60,295 nt of DNA from the NCBI GenBank assembly GCA_010279815.1, contig QEOQ01000261.1:9057-69351 (forward strand), given 5' to 3'. The translations under genes and the position numbers were made by a program. The DNA comes from Brachionus plicatilis. Taxonomy: Eukaryota > Rotifera > Eurotatoria > Ploima > Brachionidae. Below the pieces are notes generated by a model. It ran no database searches, was not told the DNA's origin, and saw nothing but the letters and a program-made list of their open reading frames with translations. Shown in pieces: positions 49,601 to 59,886 of the stretch (position 1 is its first letter; each line of letters starts with the position of its first letter).

Positions 49601-50636
49601 GCAACTAATGTTCCGGTTGCTGAAAAAAATTTTGTTTTCAGCAAAAAAAAAATCTTTTATTTATCCTTGATTGAGAGAATAAAAAAGAAATAGAAAAAAT
49701 GTATTTTATCAATTTAAGATGATCACACAAGAGTTAAATTGATGGACAACAAAGAGAATGATTACATAAATGCCAATTTCATAATTGATGATGACCCGAA
49801 AAATGCGGCTTACATTGCCACACAAGGTCCCTTGATTCATACAAGTGGTGATTTTTGGCAAATGGTCTGGGAGCAAAAAAGCGTGGTGATTGTGAGCTTG
49901 TGCCGAACGGTCGAGTACGGCAGCCTAAAATGTAACCAATATTGGCCAAGTAATGGCTACGAGGTGTTCGATAAGTTCGAAATTCACCTCGTGTCAGAGC
50001 ACGTGTGGTGCGAGGATTATTTGGTTAGAAATTTCTTTTTGAAAAATTTGGACAACAATCAAACCAGAACAATAACTCAATTTCACTTTTTGACTTGGCC
50101 AGAGAATGGCACGCCACAAAGCATCAAGTCATTGCTTGACTTTAGAAGGTTCGTGCTCATTTAAAACAACCAAAAGTTGTGTCACACTTGGGTTGAACAG
50201 CTTTTGTGATTTTGTAATTTAGCTAATAACAATTGCATAGTCACAAAAGCGATTCAGAATGTGTGCCTTGTCGGCCTTTTTTTTTTTAAACTTTTTTTTT
50301 TTAATATTTTTTTTGTTCAGAAAGGTAAACAAGTCTTTCAAGAGTAAGTCAAGTCCTTTGATTGTCCACTGCAAGTAAGAAGATAATTTATTGAGTAATT
50401 GGAAAAAAATGACAATTTTTTTTAGTGATGGCATTGGACGCACTGGCACCTATGTTTTGATAGACATGATTTTGAACAAAGTCCAGCGCGGAGCTAAAGA
50501 GATTGATTTGGCTGCAACGTTGGAATTTTTGCGAGATCAGCGTCCTGGCATTGTCAAAACCAAGGCTCAGTTCGAATTTTCGTTTGCTGTTGTAATCGAA
50601 GAAATTCAGAACATGCTTAAAGCTTTGACACAATAA
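40694..50636 (+). CDS. IA-2/PTPRN-type receptor pseudophosphatase of dense-core vesicles
   Basis: Eleven exons (40694-40766, 40826-40876, 40933-41583, 41684-41840, 44895-44978, 45031-45101, 45647-45714, 46371-47025, 49719-50148, 50321-50374, 50426-50636) join in phase to 834 aa. A signal peptide is followed by the IA-2 signature [20 protein letters not shown], then an acidic Tyr-rich luminal region with QKR dibasic sites. A SEA-like segment leads to a membrane helix ([20 protein letters not shown]) and a cytoplasmic PTP domain: [25 protein letters not shown]. The catalytic loop is HCNDGIGRTG (active PTPs have HCSAG) and the WPD loop is WPEN, so it should be inactive, as in IA-2/phogrin/IDA-1. 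The end MLKALTQ matches IA-2. These proteins sit in neuropeptide and hormone granule membranes. Intron 8 contains an assembly gap. Confidence 0.95.
42255..42449. mobile_element. Small foldback MITE in IA-2 intron 4
   Basis: The left end AAAAATGGTTCTGTAAAGAA followed by TAAAATATTGTACAAATTTGT is matched by the reverse complement at about 42408-42449. An inner pair around CTCTGCAATTT/AAATTGCAGAG extends the stem. Total length is about 195 bp, with no ORF. Confidence 0.7.
45282..45312. other. Stable hairpin in IA-2 intron 6
   Basis: ACTCGGA and TCCGAGT form a perfect 7-bp stem around a 9-nt loop, with GGC/GCC extending it across an AC bulge. It is GC-rich against a very AT-rich background, so it stands out, but no function is implied. 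Confidence 0.5.
47150..47440. repeat. Tandem repeat, about 116-bp unit, 2.5 copies
   Basis: Successive copies share ATTCTAAAATGACAAAAA, AAGTGTTAAAATAAAAT and GTACATATTGTTTAAGATAG at a period of about 115-116 bp, just inside IA-2 intron 8. Confidence 0.85.
48089..48538. repeat. Minisatellite interrupted by a 252-N assembly gap
   Basis: A unit of about 95-103 bp starting TGCTACTGCAACTAGGTAAA lies on both sides of the N run (48192-48443): 48089-48191 and 48444-48538. The copies differ by an 8-bp indel and a few substitutions. The gap most likely hides further tandem copies. All reading frames crossing it are meaningless. Confidence 0.9.
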
Positions 50637-53011
50637 ATGTCTTTTTTGTTTGTGATTCATTTTAAACTTATTTATTCTTTTCGTGATTATATGGAAATTT
50701 TTAGATGGATCTTTTAATAAAGCAACAGTTAAAAAAAGGATTTTTTTTAAATTTTTTAAAGTATTTCGTTTAAAAATTTTTGTTTTTCTTTTTAAATATA
50801 AATATTGAAATAACTTTATAGTTGAATTAAATTTTATGAAAATAAATAAAATTGACATTTTTTTTTATTTGAAATTATTTTTGTTCAAATGATGGAGTAT
50901 TTAAATAAAATATTTAAATCATTTCAACTTTTAGAAGCTCAGCTATTTTTTTTTGATTAAAATTTGAATTGTTAAAATATTGAGACAATTTTAGTTATTA
51001 AAATTGGAATTTTTAAAATTTAAATCAAGATCATTTGCAATGTTTTTAAAAAAACCTTTCAAAAAAATTAAAGAATTCTCATTTCCTCAAAAATAAAAAA
51101 TTTATGCTTTTTAGCTATTTTATTCACTTTTTGGAAACAATTTTTCACTCAATAGAAGAAAATAGTGAAGTATCTCTTCAACATTTTTAATTATTTTTAA
51201 ATTATTTAATAAATTTTTTTTTTTTCATCAATTCAACATCGCCAGTAGAAGTTTTATGAAATAATAAATAAATGAAAAAATCTCTTCAATATTTTTTTTT
51301 TCGAAAATTAGATTTTTGTATATTAAAAAAATTTAAATTAAAAAATTATTGAAAAATTTTCAGTATATTCTAATTTTGGTCTAAAAATACAATAATTAGA
51401 TTAAGATAGTTAAAAATGATAAGAAAATTTTTATTTAAAGCCATAATTATTCAAAAGCCTTTAATAAAAATGGTTTATAAAAAAGATTACGAATTATTAA
51501 TTTTTCGATTTAGTTTTTTTTCCATAAGACAAATAATAATCTAATAAAAACTAAATATTGCTAATCTTTTGTTTACAAACAATTAAAAAATAAAATATGT
51601 TTATTCATAGCCTAATTTATATTTTACCACGAATATTATATGAGTTTCTGACAAATTGATTCAAATAATAAATTTAAAGTTAAAAACCCCAAGAAAATAA
51701 AAGTCTAAATTATTCTATGAGCTGTCAATTTGGAAAATAAAATAAATATTTTTTTTTAATAAAAAAAAACTCTAGCTTTCCAAATTGATTGATGGTTCAA
51801 TGTTTTCTAAATTTCATTTCTATTTGCATTTATATTCAAAATTGTTCTTAATAGAAATAAAAAAATTAATTTAAGAATGATATTTATGAAAAGAGTTTAA
51901 TCATAAAAATATTTATTTTTCCTTTGTATAGAAATTAAAATTTTTTTAAGAATAGCGCTATTCAACATATGAAAATTTGTGTTATCAAAAAAAAGAGAAA
52001 ATTTTTTTCAAAATTTTTAATCTTAACTTTTTTCTAGGTAGTAAAATAATCTATTAAAATTCGAATTCAAAAAATGCAATATTCAAGTTTTTGAGTATTT
52101 GAGCTTTATTTAAATCCTCTTTTTTTATGTTGCTAATTAAAAAATTATTTTATTAATGCTAAATTTAGAATAGTTAAAAGCTATACAAAATTAGAAAAAA
52201 ATTAAATTTAGAAAATAGAAAAGTTTAAAATAATTTAAATTGATTAAATATAATTATTTAAAGCAAATTTGATAAAATTTAAAGATACAGGCAAAAATTT
52301 TGAAATGTAAATTAAAGATATGAAAAATAATGAAATTCCAAATTAATTTTAATTTGTAATATTTTTGGTATTACTGTACGATAATTATTTTAAAATTTCT
52401 TATAAAATTATTTTTACTCTTTTTATTATATTTTAATTCCTCGCTACACTTAAACTATTTGCCTTGGACTTGAACTATTTGCTTTAAAAATAAAGTCCGA
52501 GAAATTTCATAAAAAACTTTCAAATAATTTTTTTATCAAAACATTAAAAGTTTTATTTGTTTAATATTTTCATAATACAAAACCTTAATGATTCAAAAAA
52601 ATTTTAAAATTATTTTAAAATGGAGGTCAGTAAACCTCACCAAAAATTAATAAGAAATCATCACAAATTCAGTGATTGAATTACTTTTTCATTAAACAAA
52701 AATATCTAATATTAAATTTTAAATTCAAAATTTAGGTAAAACTCTTAATTTTTTTAATAATTTAAGAATTGAATATCAGTTTTAAGTTTAAATATTATTT
52801 TTATACTTTAATATTAATTTTTGACTTTGGCTAAATTTTTAAATATTTTTGTTAATGCAAAATTTAATTTTTATAGTGCTCCAAAATGAATGATATTTTA
52901 TCAAATAAAATTAAACTTTTTTCAACTTAGAACCACCAAAAATTAATCTGAAATTCATTAATTTTAAAAAATTATTATTCCAAAAAAAATACTGAGCAAA
53001 CAAAAATATGG
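50637..53011. other. Intergenic, no gene seen
   Basis: 2.4 kb of AT-rich sequence downstream of IA-2; I see no gene, RNA or definable repeat. Confidence 0.5.
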
Positions 53012-53104
53012 GTGATCAATTTCTGATCACATATTCTGTCTTTGAAAATTAGGTGACCAGTCTAGGTCACACATTTTCGGTGAGGAATAATGGTCACCTA
53101 TGAC
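53012..53104. promoter_or_regulatory. Cluster of GGTCA-type palindromes
   Basis: Three palindromic motifs lie in 93 bp: GTGATCA-ATTTC-TGATCAC, GTGACC-AGTCTA-GGTCAC, and TGGTCACCTATGAC. AGGTCA-type half-sites are the recognition unit of nuclear receptors. They are about 550 bp upstream of the coiled-coil gene. A transposon remnant is the alternative, since the foldback element at 30462 contains a comparable palindrome. Confidence 0.35.
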
Positions 53105-53658
53105 TAAGCTTAGAACCCGATTAAAATAATCAAAAAGTACAAAAAGAACAAAAAGAAACAGTGTCAAATAAAATAAAATACTAATAAAGAACTTGGAGTT
53201 CAAAAAAGAAAAATGGTTTTTTATAGCTAATTAAATTTAAATAAATCTCATTGTCTATATCTATGAAAATATTTCTTTTTTATCAAGAATGAATCAAGAA
53301 CCAATATTAATCTAAAAAAAAAATTAGAAAAAATATTGAATAAAATTTTTAAATTTTTCAAGGGATCTTTTGAGACATTTTTTAAAAAAAGAACGATTCA
53401 TTTTTTTTTGGTCACAAAAATTTTATATTTTACAAAACCTGACAAAATAATTATGCTTTTTTTCAAACAAAAAAGTTACCAAAAAATTCTTTTATTTTGT
53501 TAAAAAATTAAATCTTTCAGCATAAAATTGGACAATTTTCATCTCAATATATTAAAAATAAATTTAAAATTTAAATTAATTTATTTAAAAAAAATGACAA
53601 TTTAAAAAATTTGAAAAAAAAAAAAAAAAATTCGATTTTTGAAGATTGGTGGTAAAAA

Positions 53659-54957
53659 ATGATGCGCCAACCTTTCCAAGAGATAGGAAACCGAGTGGAC
53701 AAAAACGATAGTGAACGCGAAAGCTTTCGCTTGAGACAAGAGGTCCAAATGCTCACGGACCTGAATGGAAAATTCAACTCAGAAATATCACGCTTGAAGA
53801 TGGTCATAGCTCAGATAGACAACGAAAAAGACCAACTTCTAAATACAATAGACGAAAAGACTGTGGAAAATGTCAAGCTTAGAAAAGACGTCACGAATTG
53901 CACACAAATGAACGAAAACCTAAATGAGCAATTAGCCCAAATGAATGCGATGATAAACAAGGCAAGTAGTCAGCTAGAGACCATGAGCAACGAACTGAAC
54001 ACTCTAAAGATCAACAGCGAATACTTGAAGATGGAAAACAGCCAGCTGAAGCAGACCATGGATTCGCACTTCAACGATGCGCGACAATTGCAGGACGATC
54101 TGTTGACAGTCACCCGGGAGAACCAGGTCCTGCATGCCGAGCTTGAAAAGCACAATTCAGACAAGACCTCTCTGAGAGAACAAATCCAAGAGTACATGCA
54201 CGAGGTGTCCAAATTACACGATGTGATCTCAAACAACGACACCGAGAGCCAGAACTTGAAGAGCCAAATTTCCCAAATGACCAATGAGTTAAATGGCATT
54301 CAGCATGAATTGAGTCAAAGTGAAAACCAAAGATTTGGTCTTAAAATGGAACTGCAAATAAAAAGCTTGGATGCCAAGAGACTAAGAGATAAAGTGGAAT
54401 CTGTGGAAAGAGAATTTTGTAAAAAAGTGTCCGAGTGTCAAGAGTACGAGGTGAAAATGTCGGTCTCGGCCAGAAACCTGCAAAGAAGTGAAGACCAGCT
54501 CAAAAAAGTCAAAATTGAAATGAAGGAGTTGATGAGAGACATGGTCAACTTCAGGGACTTGAATACACGTCTTGAACAAGTAAAGGACGATGTCAGTCGT
54601 CAATTGACCAAGAAAGACATTGATTATGACACTCTTAGGAACAAGTTTGAGGACATAAGCGCCGAAAATGAGCTGCTTAAGTCGCACTTGAATGGCGAAA
54701 GAAGTATGGTCAAGCAACTGGAGGAGTTGATCGCGTCTAATAGAGAAAAAGACTACAAGGCTCAGTTGAACAATCACAAAAGTGTGTCTGAAGTAAAATT
54801 GTTAAAAGACAGAATTGTACTAGGGGAACAAAAGATTCATGTTTTGAACAAAGAAATTGATCGATTTAAAACAAAAGTGGCCGAGTTGGAAGCTGAAAAT
54901 GAAATTTTAAAAAGACAATTGTATAATTTTAAATTTGACACAGTAGTTAAGATGTAA
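53659..54957 (+). CDS. Coiled-coil protein, CEP135/TSGA10-like
   Basis: This 432-aa single-exon frame is almost entirely heptad-repeat coiled coil, rich in E, K, Q, N and L, with no membrane segment and no globular domain. Segments such as IAQIDNEKDQLLNTIDEKT and VENVKLRKDV recall the C-terminal half of centrosomal CEP135 and its relative TSGA10, which build centriole or sperm-tail structures. Confidence in coiled coil is high and in the family assignment moderate, because coiled-coil similarity by eye is easily misleading. The start follows a poly-A/T stretch and GGTAAAAA. Lack of introns contrasts with its intron-rich neighbours. The region is GC-richer than its flanks, so the gene is clearly maintained. 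Confidence 0.75.
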   Translation: MMRQPFQEIGNRVDKNDSERESFRLRQEVQMLTDLNGKFNSEISRLKMVIAQIDNEKDQLLNTIDEKTVENVKLRKDVTNCTQMNENLNEQLAQMNAMINKASSQLETMSNELNTLKINSEYLKMENSQLKQTMDSHFNDARQLQDDLLTVTRENQVLHAELEKHNSDKTSLREQIQEYMHEVSKLHDVISNNDTESQNLKSQISQMTNELNGIQHELSQSENQRFGLKMELQIKSLDAKRLRDKVESVEREFCKKVSECQEYEVKMSVSARNLQRSEDQLKKVKIEMKELMRDMVNFRDLNTRLEQVKDDVSRQLTKKDIDYDTLRNKFEDISAENELLKSHLNGERSMVKQLEELIASNREKDYKAQLNNHKSVSEVKLLKDRIVLGEQKIHVLNKEIDRFKTKVAELEAENEILKRQLYNFKFDTVVKM

Positions 54958-54979
54958 GGATCAGAGTTGTTTTAGAGTC

Positions 54980-55250
54980 TCAAGTCAAGTCCAAGCCCAG
55001 ACTTTTTTTTTTAATTTTTTTTTTTTAAAAGTCCAAGTCCGGGCTTTAAAATTTTGAATACTGAAGAAGAATTGTGAAAACTTTTACGCTAAAATTTGAA
55101 GAAAATTCTGAAAAATGGCTAATCTATTTGCATTAGATAACCCAAGAGTATATAAATTTTTTGAAATGAAGCCTAATCTAGCAAATTAAAAAAAAAAATT
55201 CTAAAAAAATTCCAAACTTTGACTTATTTTTTTAATGGCTTGCACTTTTT
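54980..55250. repeat. AAGTC-rich repeat (same family as 12058-12450)
   Basis: AAGTCAAGTCCAAGCCCAGA with T-run, then AAAAGTCCAAGTCCGGGCTT, form a partial inverted pair within 60 bp of each other. Further on, AACTTTGACTTATTTTTTTAATGGCTTGCAC matches part of the 12058-12450 element (piecewise). It immediately follows the coiled-coil gene. Confidence 0.45.
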
Positions 55251-56565
55251 TTTGGAACTTAAAAACAACTCTGGTAAGGATAAGTCCGATTAATTTTTTT
55301 TTAAATAAAAATAAAAAAAAATGTTAAAATAAAATAAAATTCTCAAATTTATGTGCTTAGTGTTTTATTGACTAAGTTTCAAAAATTCATATAAAAGATT
55401 TTTTTTAAATATTCCCTAATAAGCAATTGATCATCAGCTAAGCTAAGTGAAAAGTTGATTAAGACTCATCTTCGCTGAACAATTGATTTTCAGTGAACTT
55501 TTTTCCATGGTAAACTGGTTTTTTTAGTAACCAGTTCAAATTCTTTTGTTTTTTTGTTAAAACAAACACTATTTGACTTTTATTAGTTTGATTAGAATAT
55601 AAGTAAAATTATCTAAAAAAATTTGATGAATTTTAACAGACCCAAAGCTTTATTTTACCATTTAAGAAAAATAAAAAGTCTTCGAAAAAATTTCAAAGTA
55701 ATGGCATTGCGCATTCTAGATATTTTAATGTGCCCTTCATTAATCATTTAATTTCTCACATCAAATAGTTAGTAATCATTCGAATCAAAAGTAAAAAAAA
55801 AATTTTACATTTAATAATTATTTATTTACAAAAATTATAATGATTAAGATATCAAATTCAGAGACTTTTGAGGAAACGATGAGCAAAAGCATGTTTGATG
55901 CGAATAAAATTATTTTTCATTGAGTAAAATGCTTTCGATTTAGTTTTAAATTATTTTTATTTAGAACAAAATTAGTCTAGCGAAACTTATTAAATCATTT
56001 TAAAATGTATAAATAGAGAAAATAAATTTATAAAATAAATATTCAGTTTTGAAAAAAAAAGATACAAATATTGACTATTCACTTGGAAAAAATTAAATTT
56101 TAAAACATTTTTTAACATTTAAAAAAAATTTTTTAGATAAGAAATTATCAATCAAAATAAAAAATTGCTAAAAATTTATTTAAATTTTTTTTTGTTTTTT
56201 CTTAAAAATTGTTTCAAATATTGATGGCCTAAATTTTAAATACCTGTTAAGCCTGATAACGCCTTAAGTAATGACTTGCAGGTTCCTTCTTTTCAGCCTA
56301 GCGATTGAATAAATAGTTTTTGAAACAAAATAAAATTTAATAAGAAAAATGTTTGACTAAGTCGATTTTTTAAAGCTAATAGTCGACTAGAAGTCAAAAA
56401 CAGACTTGTTCCTAAGTCACTAAGTCTAAAGTCAAGTTAATGACTTGACATAACGAATAACTTGAATTTTTTATTAGAAAAGTCAAAAAAATAACAGACA
56501 ACAGGAATCCAATCCTAATTTTAACTCTTTAGATATTAAAAATATTTATATGTCTAATATGTATA
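55251..56565. other. Intergenic, no gene seen
   Basis: AT-rich; a short AAGTC-type repeat block is at 56375-56455 (CTAAGTCTAAAGTCAAGTTAATGACTTGAC-like, partly palindromic). No gene is supported. Confidence 0.45.
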
Positions 56566-56652
56566 AACAGGGTATAAAAAGCCTGGTATCAAAGAAATTA
56601 TTCAGTCAGATTTTCAATTTAAATAAAAAATTTATTTTAGAAAATTTCGAAA
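56566..56652 (+). promoter_or_regulatory. Core promoter, copy 1 (TATA + initiator)
   Basis: GGGTATAAAAAGCC places the first T of TATA at 56573. The initiator-like TTCAGTCAG has its A at 56604, exactly 31 nt downstream, the classical spacing for Pol II promoters. The whole 87 bp recurs at 57188-57274. Downstream lies the GC-rich island, with no ORF. Confidence 0.6.
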
Positions 56653-56704
56653 CATAAAGTAAACAAAAAACAGTTCAAAGTAAAAAAAATAGAAAGAATC
56701 ATTG

Positions 56705-57110
56705 TTATTAACTCTGCCCACATGGCCGGTCCCAAGCCCGGGTGAAAAAAGAGGAGGGGTGATGATGACGCAGGCGCATAGAGGCCGGGATGAGGAGGCT
56801 TGCAAGCTAGAGCTGATGATAGTCTGTTGGGTCCAAAAAGCCTTAGTGAAAAAAGTAAAGTGTCTTTAGTTTGGATAAGCTTGTATCCAGATATAGATAC
56901 GCTTGGTTTGTGGTTCCAAGCTAGTCTAAATAGTTGCCGAGTTCGCAGCCATTAAGTGCTCGGATGAGTGGCGCTGTTTATGATGAACGTCCCATATGTA
57001 ACTTTGGCTGCTGACTGTTGAGTTGCAATCATACCGTTGCCGGTCCCAAGTCCGGATGAAAAAATGAGAGGGGAAGGACTAACAGTGTGACTTGACAGAT
57101 AAACACACGA
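56705..57110 (+). ncRNA. GC-rich, structured-looking island, possibly non-coding RNA or retroelement 5' region
   Basis: About 400 bp that are far richer in G+C than anything around them, without a usable reading frame. GCCGGTCCCAAG followed by CCCGGGTGAAAAAA or TCCGGATGAAAAAA occurs twice, starting at 56725 and 57039 (314 bp apart), and each copy is followed by a purine-rich GAGGGG stretch. It starts about 100 bp downstream of promoter copy 1. Structured 5' regions of non-LTR retrotransposons are one possibility; a Pol II-transcribed small RNA is another. I found no match to 5S rRNA, U6, or a spliced leader. Confidence 0.35.
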
Positions 57111-57187
57111 GAAAAAGTTTATTAAATATTTATTTTGAAAAAAAAAAGATTCGTCTCAGACTCTTTCAAAATTAATTTAGTTTTTTT

Positions 57188-57274
57188 AACAGGGTATAAA
57201 TAGCCTGGTATCAAAGAAATTATTCAGTCAGATTTTCAATTTAAATAAAAAATTTATTTTAGAAAATTTCGAAA
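57188..57274 (+). promoter_or_regulatory. Core promoter, copy 2 (TATA + initiator)
   Basis: An 87-bp direct repeat of 56566-56652; the only change I see is TATAAATAG for TATAAAAAG. TATA T at 57195 and initiator A at 57226 keep the 31-nt spacing. An ATG follows at 57277 but the frame is only 24 codons (MSTTLHKLFENWQLW...), so no protein product is evident. Confidence 0.6.
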
Positions 57275-58142
57275 AAATGTCAACTACTTTACACAAACTT
57301 TTTGAAAATTGGCAATTATGGCAACTGATCCTGATATTAATGAATCTTTGATTTTTTTTTAGTAAATTTTTAGTATTTAAAATATTTTTTAATATTTGAA
57401 TCTGATTTTAGTATAAAATTATTCACAAAAAAGACATAAAAACATTAAAAGCAAACTAAATTTTTTGTAAATGAAAAAATTATTGAAATTATTTTAATTA
57501 GATGGGAAATTTGAAAAAAAAAAGAATCTTTTTTTTAAATAAATTTTCAACTTTTTTAAGACTGCAATTTATTTTTTATTAAAATTTTAAAATGATCCCT
57601 TCATAAATTTTTCAACCCAAAGAAGTGATTACTTCAGAAGCTGCTTAATAATGCTAAATGATCAAATCGACAATAATATTCTGGAAACACGTTAGAACTT
57701 GAATAAACTCTTTAATTTTAATTTTATATTCTTTTAAAATTAAAATTCGAACATCACTTTAAGTATTTTTGTCATTAAAATCGAGTGATAAATACATGAG
57801 CCTAAAATAATTAAATATTTAAAAAATCAAGCATTTGAGTATTCGAATCGAAATTAATTTTATTTTTGTTTTAACTTTTTTTTTGATTAATTTTTAGTTT
57901 CAAATACTAAATATTAAATTGAATATTTATTAAAATTTTTAGTTAAAAAATTTTAATTCGGATATTTAAGAGATTTAATTTTTCGATTAAAAAAAATGAA
58001 TTTTTTTTCCATAATCACTAGAAAGGCTCCTTATTAGTAAAGTTGATTAGAATATTCATTTTCGTTTTCTTCACTGAAAATGGTCAATTTTAACAATCAG
58101 ATTTTGTTAGACTCAAATTTTATATTATATAATTTTATTTAC
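57275..58142. other. Intergenic, no gene seen
   Basis: AT-rich sequence between promoter copy 2 and the long-TIR element. The only frame next to the promoter is the 24-codon one noted there. Confidence 0.45.
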
Positions 58143-59377
58143 AGTGCTGATTTGATACTAGGTTTTTTGATAATTTTACGTGATGTTTCGAAAAATTAAA
58201 TTTGTGAAAAAAGGTTATTTTACGAAAAATTTCGAAAAATTAAGTAAAAACAAAAATGAAATTTTTAGGCCATTTTAAATTTTTTTCAGTAAATAAAATA
58301 AATTAAAAATAAATTGAGAAAAAAAAATTTACCCATTTTAACGAAAATTTAGGTAAAAAAACTATTTTAAAACGGTAAAATTCAGTAAAATTTGGAAAAT
58401 TTCGGTAAAAGGGTGTTAAAATTTAATAATCTAAATTAAAATTATTAAATTATTATCTATTTTATTAAGAGAGCAAAACTGTTTTTTTAAATTGGATTTC
58501 TTTGTTTAACTTAAAACTATTTTGTATTTTTAATTTCAATAAACGATAAATAAAGATAATAATGTAATTTAAAGAAAAAATTATATGAGTAGAACCAAAA
58601 AAATATTTTTTTTTTAATATTTTGAATCAATAGTTTTTTATTATTTTGCTTTTAAAACCGAACGATTAGTTTTTAATTAATTCTTCGCTTTTAACGTTTT
58701 TTAAAAAGCTTCATCATTTGGAAAAAATTAGGCAAAATGATCTCAAAAAAATTTTTTTTCATTAGTTTAATATAAACTAAATTAATTAATATAAATTTAT
58801 TTATTTATTATATGAGAATTAACCTCCAAGAAGGAGAAGTATAATATGAAATATTATATAGATACACAGATGATTAGAGAAAAGTAGATAATAATATTTT
58901 TTATAACTTATGATGTAAATTCACCTTTAATTTCTTAGAATTTTTCAAAATCTTTTTTGCGGTAAAAAGCCATGGTCATTCAAATTATTTTGGAATTTTT
59001 CTCTTAATTTATTTTGTAATTCTTGAGTATTCTTGAAAAAGTAAAAAAAAAGTTATTTTAATTTTTTTAAAAGGTGATTTCAAAAAAATGGAGACTGGTC
59101 TAACCATTAAACCAATTATTTAAAATAAATCATTAAAAACAATTGATTGAGCTTTTTATTTTAGCCAAAATTTTCCAAATTTTACTGAATTTTACCGTTT
59201 CTTTTTTCGTAAATTTTCGTAAAAATGAGTAAATTTTTTTTAATTTATTTTAATTTACTGAAAAAACTGACAATTTTTTGGCATTTTTGTTTTTACGTAA
59301 TTTAAACTTTTCTTACAAATGTAAATCTTCGAATAATTACGTAAAATTACCAAAAACCCTAGTATCAAATCAGCACT
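58143..59377. mobile_element. Long-TIR non-autonomous element (1.2 kb)
   Basis: The left end AGTGCTGATTTGATACTAGG and the right end CCTAGTATCAAATCAGCACT are perfect reverse complements. Similarity continues inward for roughly 250 bp (TTTTACGTRA, AAATTTTCNGTAAAATT-type words, ACGGTAAAATTCAGTAAAAT against its complement). The interior is AT-rich with no transposase. I could not fix a target duplication. Related ACGTAAAATTACC clusters occur at 30055-30240 and 32560-33020. Confidence 0.75.
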
Positions 59378-59886
59378 TTATTTTATCATTTAATTTTAAA
59401 ATCTATCTTGAATTAAAAAAAAAACTTCAAACAATCAAGACAATACTTTGTAATTTCCTTTTAAATATGTTGGCAGTCAAAATGCAAAACCCATTCAAAA
59501 TTTTCTCATTTTAAGTGAACGCTTTCACTTGATAAAACATTTGTAAAATAAAATTTTTTTTATTATAAAAACCCATCTAGAGTTACAGTAAATGTTGTTT
59601 TAGTTATCGTGCCACGCCAAAGCTGGTTATCTTTTATTTGCCAAATCAAAATGACGTATGATCTTTCGTTAAAACATTTTTTTATCGAAACACTTTTTTT
59701 AGCATCATTATCTTCTTTTTTGCTGGATCTCCTTTCCATCAGGTTTGCATAATTTTCAAGCTTTGTTTAAATTATCGATCGTACGATCATAAATAAATTT
59801 ATTTCATCTTCAAAAAAAATAAAAAAAAACTTGATCACATTTTAAATTTGAATAGAATATTTTATTCTAAAAATTTTTGGTAAAAA
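59378..59886 (+). promoter_or_regulatory. Upstream region of the desaturase gene
   Basis: A GC-richer stretch (59595-59665, 59745-59790), including CGATCGTACGATCAT, probably holds the promoter and leader. The segment from 59525 to 59597 reappears at 60223-60295 (see the tandem repeat). Confidence 0.35.

Noticed and set aside
53970..54777. Two minus-strand frames of 109 and 131 aa
   Set aside because: They lie antisense to the coiled-coil gene and have Cys/Ser/Phe-rich shadow composition.
56705..57110. 5S rRNA, U6 snRNA or spliced-leader RNA in the GC-rich island
   Set aside because: I could not match the conserved 5S or U6 blocks, and no splice-donor leader with an Sm-like site was evident.
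56705..57110. HDV-like or hammerhead self-cleaving ribozyme
   Set aside because: Words such as GGATGAGTGG look suggestive, but I could not build the required helices or the GAAA/CUGAUGA core.
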